Shown: in pieces, positions 17,649 through 26,042 of the stretch | Layout: every line of letters starts with the position of its first letter | Numbering within the stretch: the stretch's first letter is position 1 | Origin: Dysosmobacter segnis | GTDB lineage: Bacteria > Bacillota > Clostridia > Oscillospirales > Oscillospiraceae | Assembly (NCBI RefSeq): GCF_014297285.1 | Contig: NZ_JACOQI010000001.1 | Location: 124,001-188,000 of the forward strand | DNA: 64,000 nt | Reading direction: 5' to 3' | The notes under the pieces: model-generated | The model's database searches: none | Told to the model about the DNA's origin: nothing | The model's input: the letters and a program-made list of their open reading frames with translations, nothing else | Made by a program: the position numbers and the translations under genes

Positions 17649-18781
17649 TGGACGGGTTCCTCGTCCACGATCTCCTCATCGTCCTCACCCTGATAGCTCT
17701 CCGGCTTGATATCGATCTTATAGCCGGTGAGACGGGCGGCCAGACGGGCGTTCTGGCCCTCCTTGCCGATGGCCAAAGACAGCTGATCGTCAGGCACGAT
17801 GACGCGGCAGGCCTTGCCTTCCTCCGCCATCATGACGTCCACCACGTCGGAGGGCGCCAGAGCAGCGGCGATGAACTGGGCGGGGTCCTCGCTCCACTTG
17901 ATAATGTCGATCTTCTCGCCCCGCAGTTCGTCCACGATGGCGGCGACACGCTGGCCCTTGGGACCCACGCAGGCGCCGATGGGGTCCACGTTCTCGTCAG
18001 CAGACCAGACGGCCATCTTGGTGCGGCTGCCGGCTTCCCGGGCGATGGACTTCACCTCCACGGTGCCGTCATAGATCTCGGGGACTTCCAGCTCGAACAG
18101 GCGCTTGACCAGGCCGGGATGGGTCCGGGAAATGAGAATCTGAGGGCCGCGGGTGGAGCGGCGGACATCCACCACATACACCTTCACGTGCTGGCCCTCC
18201 ACCAGCTCCTCGCCGGGGACCTGCTCGCCGGAGAGCAGCAGGGCCTCAGTGGACTCCGTACCGGTGCCGATCCGCAGGGACACGGCGTTGGTGCGGGGGT
18301 CGATCCGGGTCACCACGCCGGTGAGGATCTCGTGCTGCTTGGAGTTGAACTCGTCATACACCATGCCCCGCTCCGCTTCACGGAGGCCCTGGATAATGAC
18401 CTGCTTGCCGTTGCCGGCAGCGATGCGGCCAAACTCCGTGTTGTCCACAGGGATGTTCACCACGTCGCCGATCTCGTATCTGGCGGAAATGGTCTTGGCC
18501 TCCTCAACGGGGATCTCGTTGAAGGGGTCCACATAGTCCTCCTCCGCCACCACGTTCTTCTGCACGTACATCTTCAGCCGCTGATGTTCCTCATCCACGT
18601 CCACAATGACGTTTTCCACGTCCTTGTGGTCCCGCTTGTAGGCGGTGGTGACAGCCTGGATGATCTTATCCATCATGAAGGTCTGGGGAATGCCCCGTTC
18701 CTTTTCCAGCATAGCCAGAGCTGCGAAGATCTCCGGGATGTTCATACCCGCGGGTTCCTTCACCTTTTTCTTGCCTTTCAT
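17645..18781 (-). CDS. nusA: NusA: transcription termination/antitermination factor
   Basis: 378 residues, the short Gram-positive form. It has an N-terminal RNA polymerase-binding domain ([15 protein letters not shown] onward), an S1 domain (about 130-200, [18 protein letters not shown] region) and two KH domains with GXXG loops, VGPKGQRV and AIGKEGQNA, without the acidic repeats of enterobacteria. Start taken at ATG 18781 with AAAGGAG upstream; the frame runs further to 18868 but only into the rimP end. It modulates pausing and intrinsic termination, and a leader terminator ahead of rimP makes autoregulation plausible. Confidence 0.95.
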   Translation of the reverse strand: MKGKKKVKEPAGMNIPEIFAALAMLEKERGIPQTFMMDKIIQAVTTAYKRDHKDVENVIVDVDEEHQRLKMYVQKNVVAEEDYVDPFNEIPVEEAKTISARYEIGDVVNIPVDNTEFGRIAAGNGKQVIIQGLREAERGMVYDEFNSKQHEILTGVVTRIDPRTNAVSLRIGTGTESTEALLLSGEQVPGEELVEGQHVKVYVVDVRRSTRGPQILISRTHPGLVKRLFELEVPEIYDGTVEVKSIAREAGSRTKMAVWSADENVDPIGACVGPKGQRVAAIVDELRGEKIDIIKWSEDPAQFIAAALAPSDVVDVMMAEEGKACRVIVPDDQLSLAIGKEGQNARLAARLTGYKIDIKPESYQGEDDEEIVDEEPVQ

Positions 18782-18833
18782 TGCGATTCTCCTTTTTACT
18801 TTATACGTCTTTTTTTGAGACAGGGATAACAGA

Positions 18834-19295
18834 TTAAAATTCCACCCGCAGGCGGCACAGGGCCACATCCTTCTTGCCGAAGGTATAGGCAGTGCCGTTG
18901 AGGTCCACGGTGAGAGAACCGTCGGCCTCGTTGTAGGCGGTCAGGGTGCCGGGGAATTCCTTGCGGCCGTCCACCGGCTTGTAGAGCTTCACCAGCACGG
19001 GGCTGTTCAGATACCGCTGGAAGTCGGCGGGACGCTTCAGCACCCGCTCGGCGCCGGCGGAGCCTATCTCTAAGGTATAGCTGCCTTCGATGGGGTCGGC
19101 CTCGTCCAGCAGATCGCTGAGGGCGCGGGAGATATTCTCACAGTCCAGAATATCCACGCCGCCCTCCTTGTCAATGAGGACCCGGAGGTACCAGGTGCCG
19201 GCCTCCTTCACATATTCCACGTCCCACAGGGAGCAGCCCTGTTCTTCCACGATGGGTGCCGCCAGACGGGCGGTGAGATCGGTGACCTTTTCCAT
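18834..19295 (-). CDS. rimP: RimP: ribosome maturation factor
   Basis: 153 residues. First gene of the rimP-nusA-ylxRQ-infB-rbfA operon; it assists 30S assembly. Recognised from LWDVEYVKEAGTWYLRVLID, DCENISRALSDLLDE, SYTLEIGSAGAERVLKRP and the C-terminal barrel. Residue GSAGAERVL replaces the more common SSPGLDRPL but keeps the fold position. ATG at 19295 has AAAGGAG upstream; the longer frame to 19319 lacks a site. A terminator-like stem lies 48 bases before the start. Confidence 0.93.
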   Translation of the reverse strand: MEKVTDLTARLAAPIVEEQGCSLWDVEYVKEAGTWYLRVLIDKEGGVDILDCENISRALSDLLDEADPIEGSYTLEIGSAGAERVLKRPADFQRYLNSPVLVKLYKPVDGRKEFPGTLTAYNEADGSLTVDLNGTAYTFGKKDVALCRLRVEF

Positions 19296-19342
19296 GGGAT
19301 TCTCCTTTCGGTTTTTCATTTGCGGCGGAGTGCGGATACCAC

Positions 19343-19370
19343 AAAAAAGAGCGGACCTTGCGGTCCACTC
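19343..19370 (-). terminator. Leader terminator (attenuator) upstream of rimP
   Basis: Read on the minus strand: a 9-bp stem GAGTGGACC / GGTCCGCTC with a GCAA tetraloop followed by TTTTTT. It lies between the operon promoter and rimP, in the direction of transcription, so it must be read through for expression. NusA-dependent attenuation of this operon has been reported in B. subtilis as I recall. Confidence 0.85.
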
Positions 19371-19397
19371 ACAACTTACACTCCTTTAATATGCATT

Positions 19398-19426
19398 AAG
19401 ATAACACACTTTATGATAAATTGCAA
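19398..19426 (-). promoter_or_regulatory. Promoter of the rimP-nusA-infB-ribF operon
   Basis: On the minus strand TTGCAA (19421-19426), 17 bp, TATCTT (19398-19403), about 30 bases before the leader terminator. Confidence 0.65.
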
Positions 19427-19519
19427 GGGCGTTTCCAGACTTTTTTGAAAAAATCACGCTGATTTTTTACAATTTTCGGCCAGTTCCGGAGAAAAATCCC
19501 CGGAACCGCCGAAAAACAG

Positions 19520-20137
19520 TCAACGCACCCGGCAGCCGCCCCATTCCACCGCCGTGAAGCCGGTGCGCTCCGGAGCGGTAAGGCTCTGGGCGGGGATCTC
19601 CATGAACTTGTCCAAGGGCTTCCAGGCCATGAATACCCGCAGCAGGGTGTCCGGGGCCGGGTCGATGGTCAGCTTTGCCGCCTGCGTATAGCGGTCCGAC
19701 TGGAAGGCGATGAGATTATAGGGATTCTCCTGCATCTGGGGCAGCCAGTAGACGATGAACTCGTTGGCCTCTCGCCGGGTGAGGCCCAGCTGGGCCAGCG
19801 CATCCTCCAAAAAGGCAGCGGTGTCGGTTCCTGCCACGCAGAAGCCTTGGGAGAAGTCATACGCGATGGTATCCGTACCCTCCCAGTAGAGATAGCTGTA
19901 AGTCTGTCCGGCATCGTCTGTCAGAGTCCCATCCGGGCAGGCAGTCACTGCCCAGCCGTCGCCGTAGGTAGGATAGGTGCAGGTCAATGCTCCGGCGTAG
20001 TCCAGCTTTACCGTGACGGCGGTCTCCTCCTCCGGATAGAGGTAGATCACCGGCTTGGCGGCGGCCTGTTCCTCCCGACAGGCTGACAGGCTCAGCATGC
20101 AGGTCAGCGTCAGAAGCGCTGCGAAAAACCGTTTCAT
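19520..20137 (-). CDS. Lipoprotein of unknown function
   Basis: 205 residues. Signal peptide MKRFFAALLTLTCMLSLSAC ends in a lipobox (LSAC) with the lipidated Cys at 20, so it is a membrane-anchored extracellular protein. The mature part begins near KPVIYLYPEEETAVTVKLDY, a short stretch I have seen in uncharacterised Firmicutes proteins, and includes YSYLYWEGTD and a C-terminal WKPLDKF. No catalytic motif is visible. The ATG at 20137 has AAAGGAG upstream and gives a proper signal peptide. It stands alone between the rimP promoter and the lrgAB terminator. Confidence 0.75.
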   Translation of the reverse strand: MKRFFAALLTLTCMLSLSACREEQAAAKPVIYLYPEEETAVTVKLDYAGALTCTYPTYGDGWAVTACPDGTLTDDAGQTYSYLYWEGTDTIAYDFSQGFCVAGTDTAAFLEDALAQLGLTRREANEFIVYWLPQMQENPYNLIAFQSDRYTQAAKLTIDPAPDTLLRVFMAWKPLDKFMEIPAQSLTAPERTGFTAVEWGGCRVR

Positions 20138-20232
20138 AAAGAAGAGCTCCTTTCTGTTCAATAAACCGAGGGGGTTGATTCCATTCTACCTGTATAGACG
20201 GGAAAAAGAGCGGTTTGGTTCCGCACGAAAGC

Positions 20233-20275
20233 AAAAAAACAGAGCGGAACTTCTGAAAAGAAGTTCCGCCCTGCT
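20233..20275 (-). terminator. Terminator of the lrgA-lrgB operon
   Basis: GGCGGAACTTCT, TTTC loop, AGAAGTTCCGCTC then TTTTTTT on the minus strand, overlapping the end of lrgB. Confidence 0.88.
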
Positions 20276-20962
20276 TTACGCGGTAAAGAACATGGCCAGA
20301 ATGGAGGTGATGATGCCGCAGACACATAGAGCGATGGAGCTCATGGCGCCCTGAAGAGGACCAATCTCCAGCGCCTTGCTGGTGCCCACCGCATGGCTGC
20401 ACGCGCCGATGGCCACGCCCTCCACCACCGGATCGGTGACATGGAATACCTTGGCAAACAGCGGGGCCAGCATAGCGCCCTCGATCCCGGTGATAATGAC
20501 CGACGCCGCAGTCAGAGCCGGAAGACCGCCGCTGCTCTCCGCAATGCTGACGGCGATGGCCGTTGTGACACTTTTGGGCAGCAGAGAATTCAGCAGGGAG
20601 GCCTCCGCTTGAAACAGGCGGCAGAGCACCTGTACCAATAGCATGCTCACGAGACTACCCACAAAGCAGCCCAGCACCACCGGCCAGAAGTGCCGCTTCA
20701 GAATGGCCCGCTGCTGGTAGATGTTCAGAGCCAGAACGGCGGTGGCGGGAGCCAGCAGCAGTTTGATAATGCTGCCGCCGGCGTTGTAGTTGTCCAGAGG
20801 GATGTGGAACAGCAGCATGATCCCGATGACCAGCAGACTGGCCACCAGCACCGGATTGCAGATCAGAAGCCCCGTCCGCTTCTGGAACCGGACGGCCAGA
20901 TACCAGCAGAGCAGTGTCACGCCGAGACCGAAAAAGGGCGTGGAAGTCAGCGTATCAATCAT
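20276..20962 (-). CDS. lrgB: LrgB/CidB family membrane protein
   Basis: 228 residues with about seven to eight hydrophobic helices. The family-specific blocks are NYNAGGSIIKLLLAPATAVLA near 58-78, LPKSVTTAIAVSIAESSGGLPALTA and GVAIGACSHAVGTSKALE. LrgB works with LrgA; the pair was named for control of murein hydrolase activity and is also described as a pyruvate or glycolate transport system in some bacteria and plastids. Its ATG overlaps the lrgA end by eight bases. Confidence 0.92.
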   Translation of the reverse strand: MIDTLTSTPFFGLGVTLLCWYLAVRFQKRTGLLICNPVLVASLLVIGIMLLFHIPLDNYNAGGSIIKLLLAPATAVLALNIYQQRAILKRHFWPVVLGCFVGSLVSMLLVQVLCRLFQAEASLLNSLLPKSVTTAIAVSIAESSGGLPALTAASVIITGIEGAMLAPLFAKVFHVTDPVVEGVAIGACSHAVGTSKALEIGPLQGAMSSIALCVCGIITSILAMFFTA

Positions 20963-21323
20963 GGGACGCCTCCTTTGCGTGAAACAGCTTCATCAGCAGC
21001 CGGACGCTCCAGACTGTTGCCGCGTACACCAGCGGTGTGCTGACAAGGGAGACCACCAGGAAGGGGACAAGCTGCAGCTTCAGCACGTCCAGATATTCCA
21101 GAGTTCCCACCACGGAGGGAATGAAAAACAGCCCCATATTGTCGATGAGAAAGTGGGAGGTCCCCTGAATCGTCCGCTCCTTGACCCCGCCGCTGAGCAG
21201 CAAGATCAACAGCAGGATCAGGCTGATGACACTGGCGGGCAGTGTAAAGGGCAGCAGCGCCGCGATCCATTCACCTGCCATACAGATGAGAAATACAATA
21301 CAAAATTCTACAATCAGATTCAT
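20955..21323 (-). CDS. lrgA: LrgA/CidA family holin-like protein
   Basis: 122 residues, four hydrophobic helices, with the family block LPASVISLILLLILLLSGGVK and the loop GMGLFFIPSVVG-like IDNMGLFFIPSVVG. Known relatives are holin-like or transport subunits paired with LrgB. The ATG at 21323 follows GAGGTGATCGTT; an in-frame start at 21347 has no ribosome site. Transcribed from a good sigma-A promoter just upstream. No LytSR two-component genes are nearby, so the usual regulator is not in this window. Confidence 0.88.
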   Translation of the reverse strand: MNLIVEFCIVFLICMAGEWIAALLPFTLPASVISLILLLILLLSGGVKERTIQGTSHFLIDNMGLFFIPSVVGTLEYLDVLKLQLVPFLVVSLVSTPLVYAATVWSVRLLMKLFHAKEASHD

Positions 21324-21352
21324 AACGATCACCTCGGTAAAAAGCAATCCTC

Positions 21353-21381
21353 AGTTTATGCGCGGCGGCCGGGGAAGTCAA
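21353..21381 (-). promoter_or_regulatory. lrgAB promoter
   Basis: Minus strand TTGACT (21376-21381), 17 bp of GC-rich spacer, TAAACT (21353-21358), 30 bases before the lrgA start. Confidence 0.7.
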
Positions 21382-21430
21382 TGTGAGAAACAGAGAAAGA
21401 AACGGTATTTTTTCGCAGATTTTTAGCAGG

Positions 21431-21470
21431 AAAAAGCCGACGGGGCGAAACTGCTGCTTCGCCCCGACGG
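21431..21470 (-). terminator. Terminator of the metal-uptake operon
   Basis: A 13-bp GC-rich stem with one mismatch (CCGTCGGGGCGAA on the minus strand), eight-base loop, then CTTTTTC, 65 bases after the permease stop. Confidence 0.8.
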
Positions 21471-21534
21471 ATCAGTTTTCGATTTTTTAAAACCGGGAGC
21501 CGCTTGGCTGTTCTCCGGTAAGGGGAGTGAACCG

Positions 21535-22347
21535 TCATTTCCGCCGGAGAGCGGCCAGCAGGCAGGCAGCCAGAAAAACCGTCAGGTCCGCAGCTACCAC
21601 CGTTGCCCCTACCGGGGTAGAAAAGCCGAAGGAGATGGTGAGCCCCACGCAGAAGCACACCACGGAGGTCACGGCGGCGCAGAGGATCACGCCACGGAAG
21701 CTCTTGAACAGTCGCATGGCGGTCAGAGCCGGGAAGATCACCAGCGAGGAGATGAGCATAGCGCCCATCATCCGCATTCCCAGCACGATGGTCAGGGCCG
21801 TGAGGATGGCCAGCAAGGTGTTGCAGGCATCTACCTTCAACCCGGTGGCCCGGGAGAAACTCTCGTCAAAGGTGACGGCGAAGATCTGATGGTAAAAAAG
21901 CAGGTACAGCGTCAGCACCGTTACCGACAGGATCACGGACAGGGCCACGTCTCCCTTTGTCATGGCAAGGACGCTGCCGAACATATAGTTGTCCACATCG
22001 GTGGTCATGCCGGTGGTCCGGGAGATCACCAGAATACCGATGGCCAGCGCCGAAGCGCTGACGGCGGCGATGGCGGCATCACTGTTCCAGTGAGGATGGC
22101 TGGCCATCCGAAGCAGGAAAAATGCCGCCAAAATGACCACAGGAATGGAAAAATACAACGGCGTTACGCCCAGCGCCACGGCGATGGCCAGCGCACCGAA
22201 GGAGACGTGGCTCAGGCCATCGCCGATCATGGAGTACCGTTTCAGGACCAGCGGAACGCCTAACAGGGCGGCGCACAGGCTCACCAGCACACCGGCGATC
22301 AAAGCCCTTTGCATAAAGGGGTAAGAAAACATCTGCAAAATATTCAT
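21535..22347 (-). CDS. Metal ABC transporter permease (ZnuB/MntB family)
   Basis: 270 residues with about eight hydrophobic segments, family ABC-3 (zinc/manganese permeases): MQRALIAGVLVSLCAALLG at the N-terminus, GDGLSHVSFGALAIAVALG near 42-60 and the C-terminal GATVVAADLTVFLAA. It pairs with the ATPase gene that overlaps it by four bases. Substrate is probably zinc because the operon is headed by a Fur-family regulator under a Zur/Fur-like operator, but manganese or iron cannot be excluded. No substrate-binding lipoprotein gene (ZnuA) is in the operon. Confidence 0.9.
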   Translation of the reverse strand: MNILQMFSYPFMQRALIAGVLVSLCAALLGVPLVLKRYSMIGDGLSHVSFGALAIAVALGVTPLYFSIPVVILAAFFLLRMASHPHWNSDAAIAAVSASALAIGILVISRTTGMTTDVDNYMFGSVLAMTKGDVALSVILSVTVLTLYLLFYHQIFAVTFDESFSRATGLKVDACNTLLAILTALTIVLGMRMMGAMLISSLVIFPALTAMRLFKSFRGVILCAAVTSVVCFCVGLTISFGFSTPVGATVVAADLTVFLAACLLAALRRK

Positions 22348-23060
22348 GATTCCAGTTCCTCCCGGAAGCGGCGGCCCTGGGGACTCGCCAGATAGTCGGA
22401 TGCCGTGCCGGTAAAGAGGCCCTTTCGTCCGATGTGCAGTACTGTGCGGGCGCTTTTCAGCGCCGCCTTCAAATCGTGAGTCACCATCACGATGGCCATG
22501 CCCTCCTTTTGATTCAGGTAGGCCAGCGTTTTGTAGAGGTCCTGAGCGGCGGCGGGGTCCAGACCGGTGATGGGTTCATCCAAAATCAAAAGCTGGCTGG
22601 CGGCGCACAGGGCGCGGGCCAATAGCACCCGCTGCTGCTGGCCGCCAGAGAGATCCCGGTAGCAGGCGTCCTTCAGCTCCAGAATTCCCAGCTTGCCCAG
22701 GTTCATCATGGCTTCGGACCGCTGGGCCGGGGTGTAGAAAAAATACAGCCCCTGCCGGTTCAGGCAGCCGGAGAGCACCACCTCCAGCACGGTGGCGGGG
22801 AAATCCCGCTGGGCCCGGGTCTGCTGGGGAAGGTAGCCGATGGCCCCGTGCTTCAGTGCCGGGGCGTGCTCAATGGTGCCGCTCTGGGGTTGGATCAGTC
22901 CTAAAAGTCCCCGCATGAGGGTGGATTTGCCGGAGCCGTTGTCCCCCACTACGCAGAGGTAGTCCCCCTTTGCAATCGTAAGGTCCAGATCGGTAAGCAC
23001 CGATTTTCCCTCATAGCCGAGGGAAACGTCTCGGCAGACGATCAGTTCGTTATCCTTCAT
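22344..23060 (-). CDS. Metal ABC transporter ATP-binding protein (ZnuC family)
   Basis: 238 residues. Walker A GDNGSGKST near 38-46, Q-loop GYLPQQ, signature LSGGQQQR near 137, Walker B LLILDEP and the switch His in VTHD. Powers the adjacent ZnuB-like permease. Its ATG at 23060 lies inside the end of the Fur-family gene (11-base overlap), and its stop overlaps the permease ATG (ATGA-type), so the three genes are translationally coupled. Confidence 0.93.
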   Translation of the reverse strand: MKDNELIVCRDVSLGYEGKSVLTDLDLTIAKGDYLCVVGDNGSGKSTLMRGLLGLIQPQSGTIEHAPALKHGAIGYLPQQTRAQRDFPATVLEVVLSGCLNRQGLYFFYTPAQRSEAMMNLGKLGILELKDACYRDLSGGQQQRVLLARALCAASQLLILDEPITGLDPAAAQDLYKTLAYLNQKEGMAIVMVTHDLKAALKSARTVLHIGRKGLFTGTASDYLASPQGRRFREELES

Positions 23061-23457
23061 GCTTTGCCTCCTGACAGTGGTCGCAGAGCCCGGTCAGCAC
23101 GGTGCGGCGGGGATCAATGCGAAAGTGGTGTTCGGAGGACAGATGGCGGCAGACCTCCTCCAAGTGCCGGCAGTCCAGATGGATCATCCGCCCACAGCCC
23201 TCACACCGCAGCAGAAAGCAGTCGTGGGAATGCCCGGCCTGGGGACAGTATTGGTAGAGCGCCCCCTCCTCCGTGGTGACCTTATGGACCAACCCTTGCT
23301 GGGTCAGCTTGTCCAACTGGCGGTAAACGGTTGCCAGCCCTACGGTGAGACCGCCGTGCCGCAGTTCCTCAGAAAGATCGGCGGCGGAGAGACATTCCTC
23401 CGCCCGCAGCTGTAAACAGCGCAGTACCGCCTGCTGCTGTTTGGTTTGATAAGCCAT
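23050..23457 (-). CDS. Fur-family metalloregulator (probably Zur)
   Basis: 135 residues: winged helix (LSAADLSEELRHGGLTVGLATVYRQLDKL) then a dimerisation domain with HSHDCFLLRCEGCGRMIHLDC and LTGLCDHCQ, giving the Cys4 structural zinc site plus His-rich regulatory site. I place the start at ATG 23457 (GGAGG five bases upstream); the frame extends to 23493 across its own operator. Being first gene of a zinc-type ABC operon, autoregulation by metal-loaded protein at the 23468-23496 palindrome is likely. Zur is the best guess; PerR/Fur not excluded. Confidence 0.88.
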   Translation of the reverse strand: MAYQTKQQQAVLRCLQLRAEECLSAADLSEELRHGGLTVGLATVYRQLDKLTQQGLVHKVTTEEGALYQYCPQAGHSHDCFLLRCEGCGRMIHLDCRHLEEVCRHLSSEHHFRIDPRRTVLTGLCDHCQEAKHEG

Positions 23458-23467
23458 CCTTGCCTCC

Positions 23468-23521
23468 AATATGAAAATGATTATCGTTTTCATATTATAA
23501 CCGGAAAAACAAACCTGTCAA
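23468..23521 (-). promoter_or_regulatory. Promoter and Zur/Fur-type operator of the metal-uptake operon
   Basis: Minus strand TTGACA (23516-23521), 16 bp, TATAAT (23494-23499). A 14-1-14 palindrome at 23468-23496 (AATATGAAAATGAT, T, ATCGTTTTCATATT) matches its complement at 13 of 14 positions and overlaps the -10, a classic repression geometry. Confidence 0.85.
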
Positions 23522-23526
23522 GACCG

Positions 23527-23555
23527 TTGCAAAAATTCAAAAAATAAGGTATGGT
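23527..23555 (+). promoter_or_regulatory. Promoter of the nucleotidyltransferase gene
   Basis: TTGCAA 23527-23532, 17 bp, TATGGT 23550-23555; back-to-back with the metal operon promoter, so Zur binding could affect both, though the palindrome lies 31 bp from this -35. Confidence 0.45.
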
Positions 23556-23630
23556 AGAGGGGAATATAGAACGGCGGCAGTGCCGCCGGGCCAAATATCG
23601 AATAGACAAGAGAAATAAAGGAGAAGCAAT

Positions 23631-24545
23631 ATGGCTGTTTCTTTGGTGATCATGGCGGCAGGCCTCGGTTCCCGGTATGGCGGCAGCAAGCAGGTGGACG
23701 GCATCGGCCCCAACGGCGAAATTCTGATGGAGTATTCCATTCACGATGCCCTGCGGGCCGGCTTTGACAAGGTGGTGTTCATCATCAAGCCGGAAATGCG
23801 GGAGATGATGGACGAGCTGGTGGGCTATCTCAAGGAGAAAAAGACGGCGAAGGGCCAGCCGGTGCAGGTGGCCTACGTCTATCAGGACTATACCTCCGTA
23901 CCGGACTTCTATCACATTCCTGAGGGACGCACCAAGCCCTTCGGCACGGTCCACGCCCTGCTGTGCGCGGAATCCGCAGTGGACGGCCCCTTCTGCGTCA
24001 TCAACGCCGATGACTATTACGGGGTGGACGCCTACCGGACGATTTATGAGGAATTGGTCAAGCTGCCTGCCGAGGGCAAGGGAACCATGGTGGGCTATCT
24101 GCTGAAAAACACTGCCAGTCTCCACGGCACCGTGTCCCGGGGCGTCTGTAAGGTCAAGGACGGAAAACTGGATACCATTCAGGAGGCGCTGAAGGTCCAG
24201 CTCTATCCCGACGGACACCTGACGGATCTGGACACCGACACGGACCTGGCCCCGGATACGGTGGTCTCCATGAACTTCTGGGGCTTCATGCCCTCGATCT
24301 TCCCGGCGCTGCGGACCTATTTTGAGAACTTCCTCCGGGGGCTGCCTGATGACGCGGTGAAGGCGGAGTGCCTGCTGCCGCTCATGGTGGGCGAGGAGTT
24401 GAAGGCGGGACGCATGACCGTTTCCGTGCTCCATTCCAAGGATCTGTGGTTCGGTATGACCTACCGAGAGGACCGGGGCCGTGTGGCAGAGGACCTGCGG
24501 CGACTTCACGAGTCCGGCGTTTATCCGCCCTCTCTGCGGGACTGA
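23631..24545 (+). CDS. Nucleotidyltransferase (sugar-phosphate NTP transferase family)
   Basis: 304 residues. The N-terminal LVIMAAGLGSRYGGSKQ is the nucleotide-binding loop of NTP transferases (PF00483 type), FCVINADDYYG near 121 carries the metal-binding Asp, and NFWGFMPSIFPAL follows. Family members activate sugar-1-phosphates (for example UDP- or dTDP-glucose formation). Sequence does not tell which sugar. RBS AAAGGAGAAGCAAT precedes the ATG. It is monocistronic in this window, with no sugar pathway genes around it. Confidence 0.82.
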   Translation: MAVSLVIMAAGLGSRYGGSKQVDGIGPNGEILMEYSIHDALRAGFDKVVFIIKPEMREMMDELVGYLKEKKTAKGQPVQVAYVYQDYTSVPDFYHIPEGRTKPFGTVHALLCAESAVDGPFCVINADDYYGVDAYRTIYEELVKLPAEGKGTMVGYLLKNTASLHGTVSRGVCKVKDGKLDTIQEALKVQLYPDGHLTDLDTDTDLAPDTVVSMNFWGFMPSIFPALRTYFENFLRGLPDDAVKAECLLPLMVGEELKAGRMTVSVLHSKDLWFGMTYREDRGRVAEDLRRLHESGVYPPSLRD

Positions 24546-24737
24546 ATAGAAGAATGCGCATTGGCCCGGAGGCAGGACGGCGGTCCCGCTTCCGGGCTTA
24601 TGTATTTATTGTGAAAAATTTGTCACCAAATTGTTATTGAATTTTTTCCAAATTGTATCGACTTTTTTCGGTAAAAAGTGTCTAATAGGAGATGCACTGT
24701 GTTTACATAATGTCAAGCGCTGAAGGAAAGGGGGAAT

Positions 24738-25652
24738 GTGTCCGTGGCAGGTAAGCGTATGAGGAAAAATCCGCATGGCTGGATGCTGGCTGCGGTGCTG
24801 CTGTTGGCGGCTGCTGGCCTGCTGGCGGTACATTCCCATCAGACGGCGGCGGTCCCACCGGAGGAGCCGGCACAGGAGGAGCCGTCCGTAACGGTGATCC
24901 CCGCGGAACCGGAATTGCCGGAAGAGCCAGTGGAGGAAGAGCCTGTCCCGGAGAAACCCTGGGGGCCGATGGCGGAATCGGCGCCGGTGGATGACAGCTA
25001 TTTTGACGATGTGGCTTTTGTGGGGGACTCCCGGACTGATGGCTTCCGGCTTTACAGCGGATTGAACCGAGGCACATATTTCTGCGTTACCGGAGAAACA
25101 GTGGCCTCCGCTACGGAACTGGAAAACTGGAAGGGCGAAAATGGGAAAAAGGTCTCTCTGGCAGAGGCCGTGGCCGCCGCAGACTGCGGAAAGATCTACC
25201 TGATGCTGGGCGTCAACGAACTGGGCTGGAAGGGGACGGACATCTTCCGGGGCCATGCGGAAAACCTGATTCGCCGACTGAAGGCGGACCATCCCGACGC
25301 GGAGCTGGTGATTCAGTCTCTGCTGCCGGTCTCGGCGGAGCAGGACACCAAAGGCTCCTATGTCAATAACCAGCGAATCTTGGCCTATAATCAGGTTTGG
25401 CGGGAGCTGGCAGAGGAAAACGGCTGCGCCTATGTAGATGTGGCGGAGGCCCTCACCGGAGAGGACGGCTGTCTGCCGGAGGAGTTGAGCTTCGATGGCG
25501 TTCATCTGAACCGGGCGGGCTGCCGGCTTTGGCTGGACTATCTCCGGACGCACAGCGTAGCGGGGAAAGTACCGGGGGAATCTGCGTCCGCGCAGACGGA
25601 ATCGGAAGAAGCCGGTCCTGCACCTGCGCCGTCGGAATCGGAGCAGCCGTGA
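24738..25652 (+). CDS. Membrane-anchored SGNH/GDSL-type hydrolase
   Basis: 304 residues. One N-terminal transmembrane helix (about 15-33), a Pro/Glu-rich linker (about 38-75) and an extracellular SGNH domain: VAFVGDSRTDGF (Ser nucleophile near 96), LMLGVNELG (Asn) and LSFDGVHLNRAG (Asp-His). Relatives act as esterases or acetylhydrolases on cell-wall or exported glycans. The start is uncertain: GTG at 24738, GTG at 24744 or ATG at 24759 all precede the membrane helix; the purine stretch GGAAAGGGGG fits 24744 well. The 192 bases before it are AT-rich with no gene. Confidence 0.8.
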   Translation: MSVAGKRMRKNPHGWMLAAVLLLAAAGLLAVHSHQTAAVPPEEPAQEEPSVTVIPAEPELPEEPVEEEPVPEKPWGPMAESAPVDDSYFDDVAFVGDSRTDGFRLYSGLNRGTYFCVTGETVASATELENWKGENGKKVSLAEAVAAADCGKIYLMLGVNELGWKGTDIFRGHAENLIRRLKADHPDAELVIQSLLPVSAEQDTKGSYVNNQRILAYNQVWRELAEENGCAYVDVAEALTGEDGCLPEELSFDGVHLNRAGCRLWLDYLRTHSVAGKVPGESASAQTESEEAGPAPAPSESEQP

Positions 25653-25689
25653 ACCCGCGGGGCTGAAGACCCTTGGATCAATAAATGAA

Positions 25690-25735
25690 AACTGCCTGTA
25701 CCGGGTTTGAGGATCGGTACAGGCAGTTGTTTTTT
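25690..25735 (+). terminator. Terminator of the SGNH hydrolase gene
   Basis: AACTGCCTGTACCG pairs with CGGTACAGGCAGTT and is followed by GTTTTTT. Confidence 0.9.
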
Positions 25736-25751
25736 ATGGGAGAATATGTAG

Positions 25752-25781
25752 AAAGACGGACGGCGTGAGCCGTCCGTCTTT
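25752..25781. repeat. Second perfect dyad after the SGNH terminator
   Basis: AAAGACGGACGGC, GTGA loop, perfect 13-bp complement ending in TTT. Could be a back-up or bidirectional terminator. The 260 bases from here to the MarR gene contain only AT-rich promoter DNA. Confidence 0.6.
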
Positions 25782-25964
25782 CCGTGTAAGATAGAGAAAA
25801 GAGAGGGAAAATAAGATTGGTTGGGATTGCTTCTATGGCTTTATCATACGGTGTGAAAACGGAAAAGTCAACAGGTGATGCCGATTCTTCATAAATTGTT
25901 CACAGAATAACAAAACGAATAAATCTGTTCATAAAATGTTCAAAAATACAGGTGAAATATTGGG

Positions 25965-26020
25965 TTGACGAATGTTTTAACGTATGATAATATTTAGCAT
26001 ACTAAAAATTAGGACACTAA
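25965..26020 (+). promoter_or_regulatory. Promoter of the MarR/ABC exporter operon with two tandem operator-like palindromes
   Basis: TTGACG 25965-25970, 17 bp, TAATAT 25988-25993. Immediately after it come TTAGCATACTAA (25994-26005) and TTAGGACACTAA (26009-26020), two TTAG-N4-CTAA dyads with a 15-bp period. Their place between -10 and ribosome site fits autorepression by the MarR protein. Confidence 0.75.
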
Positions 26021-26042
26021 ATGTAAAGGAGCTGATACCGAT

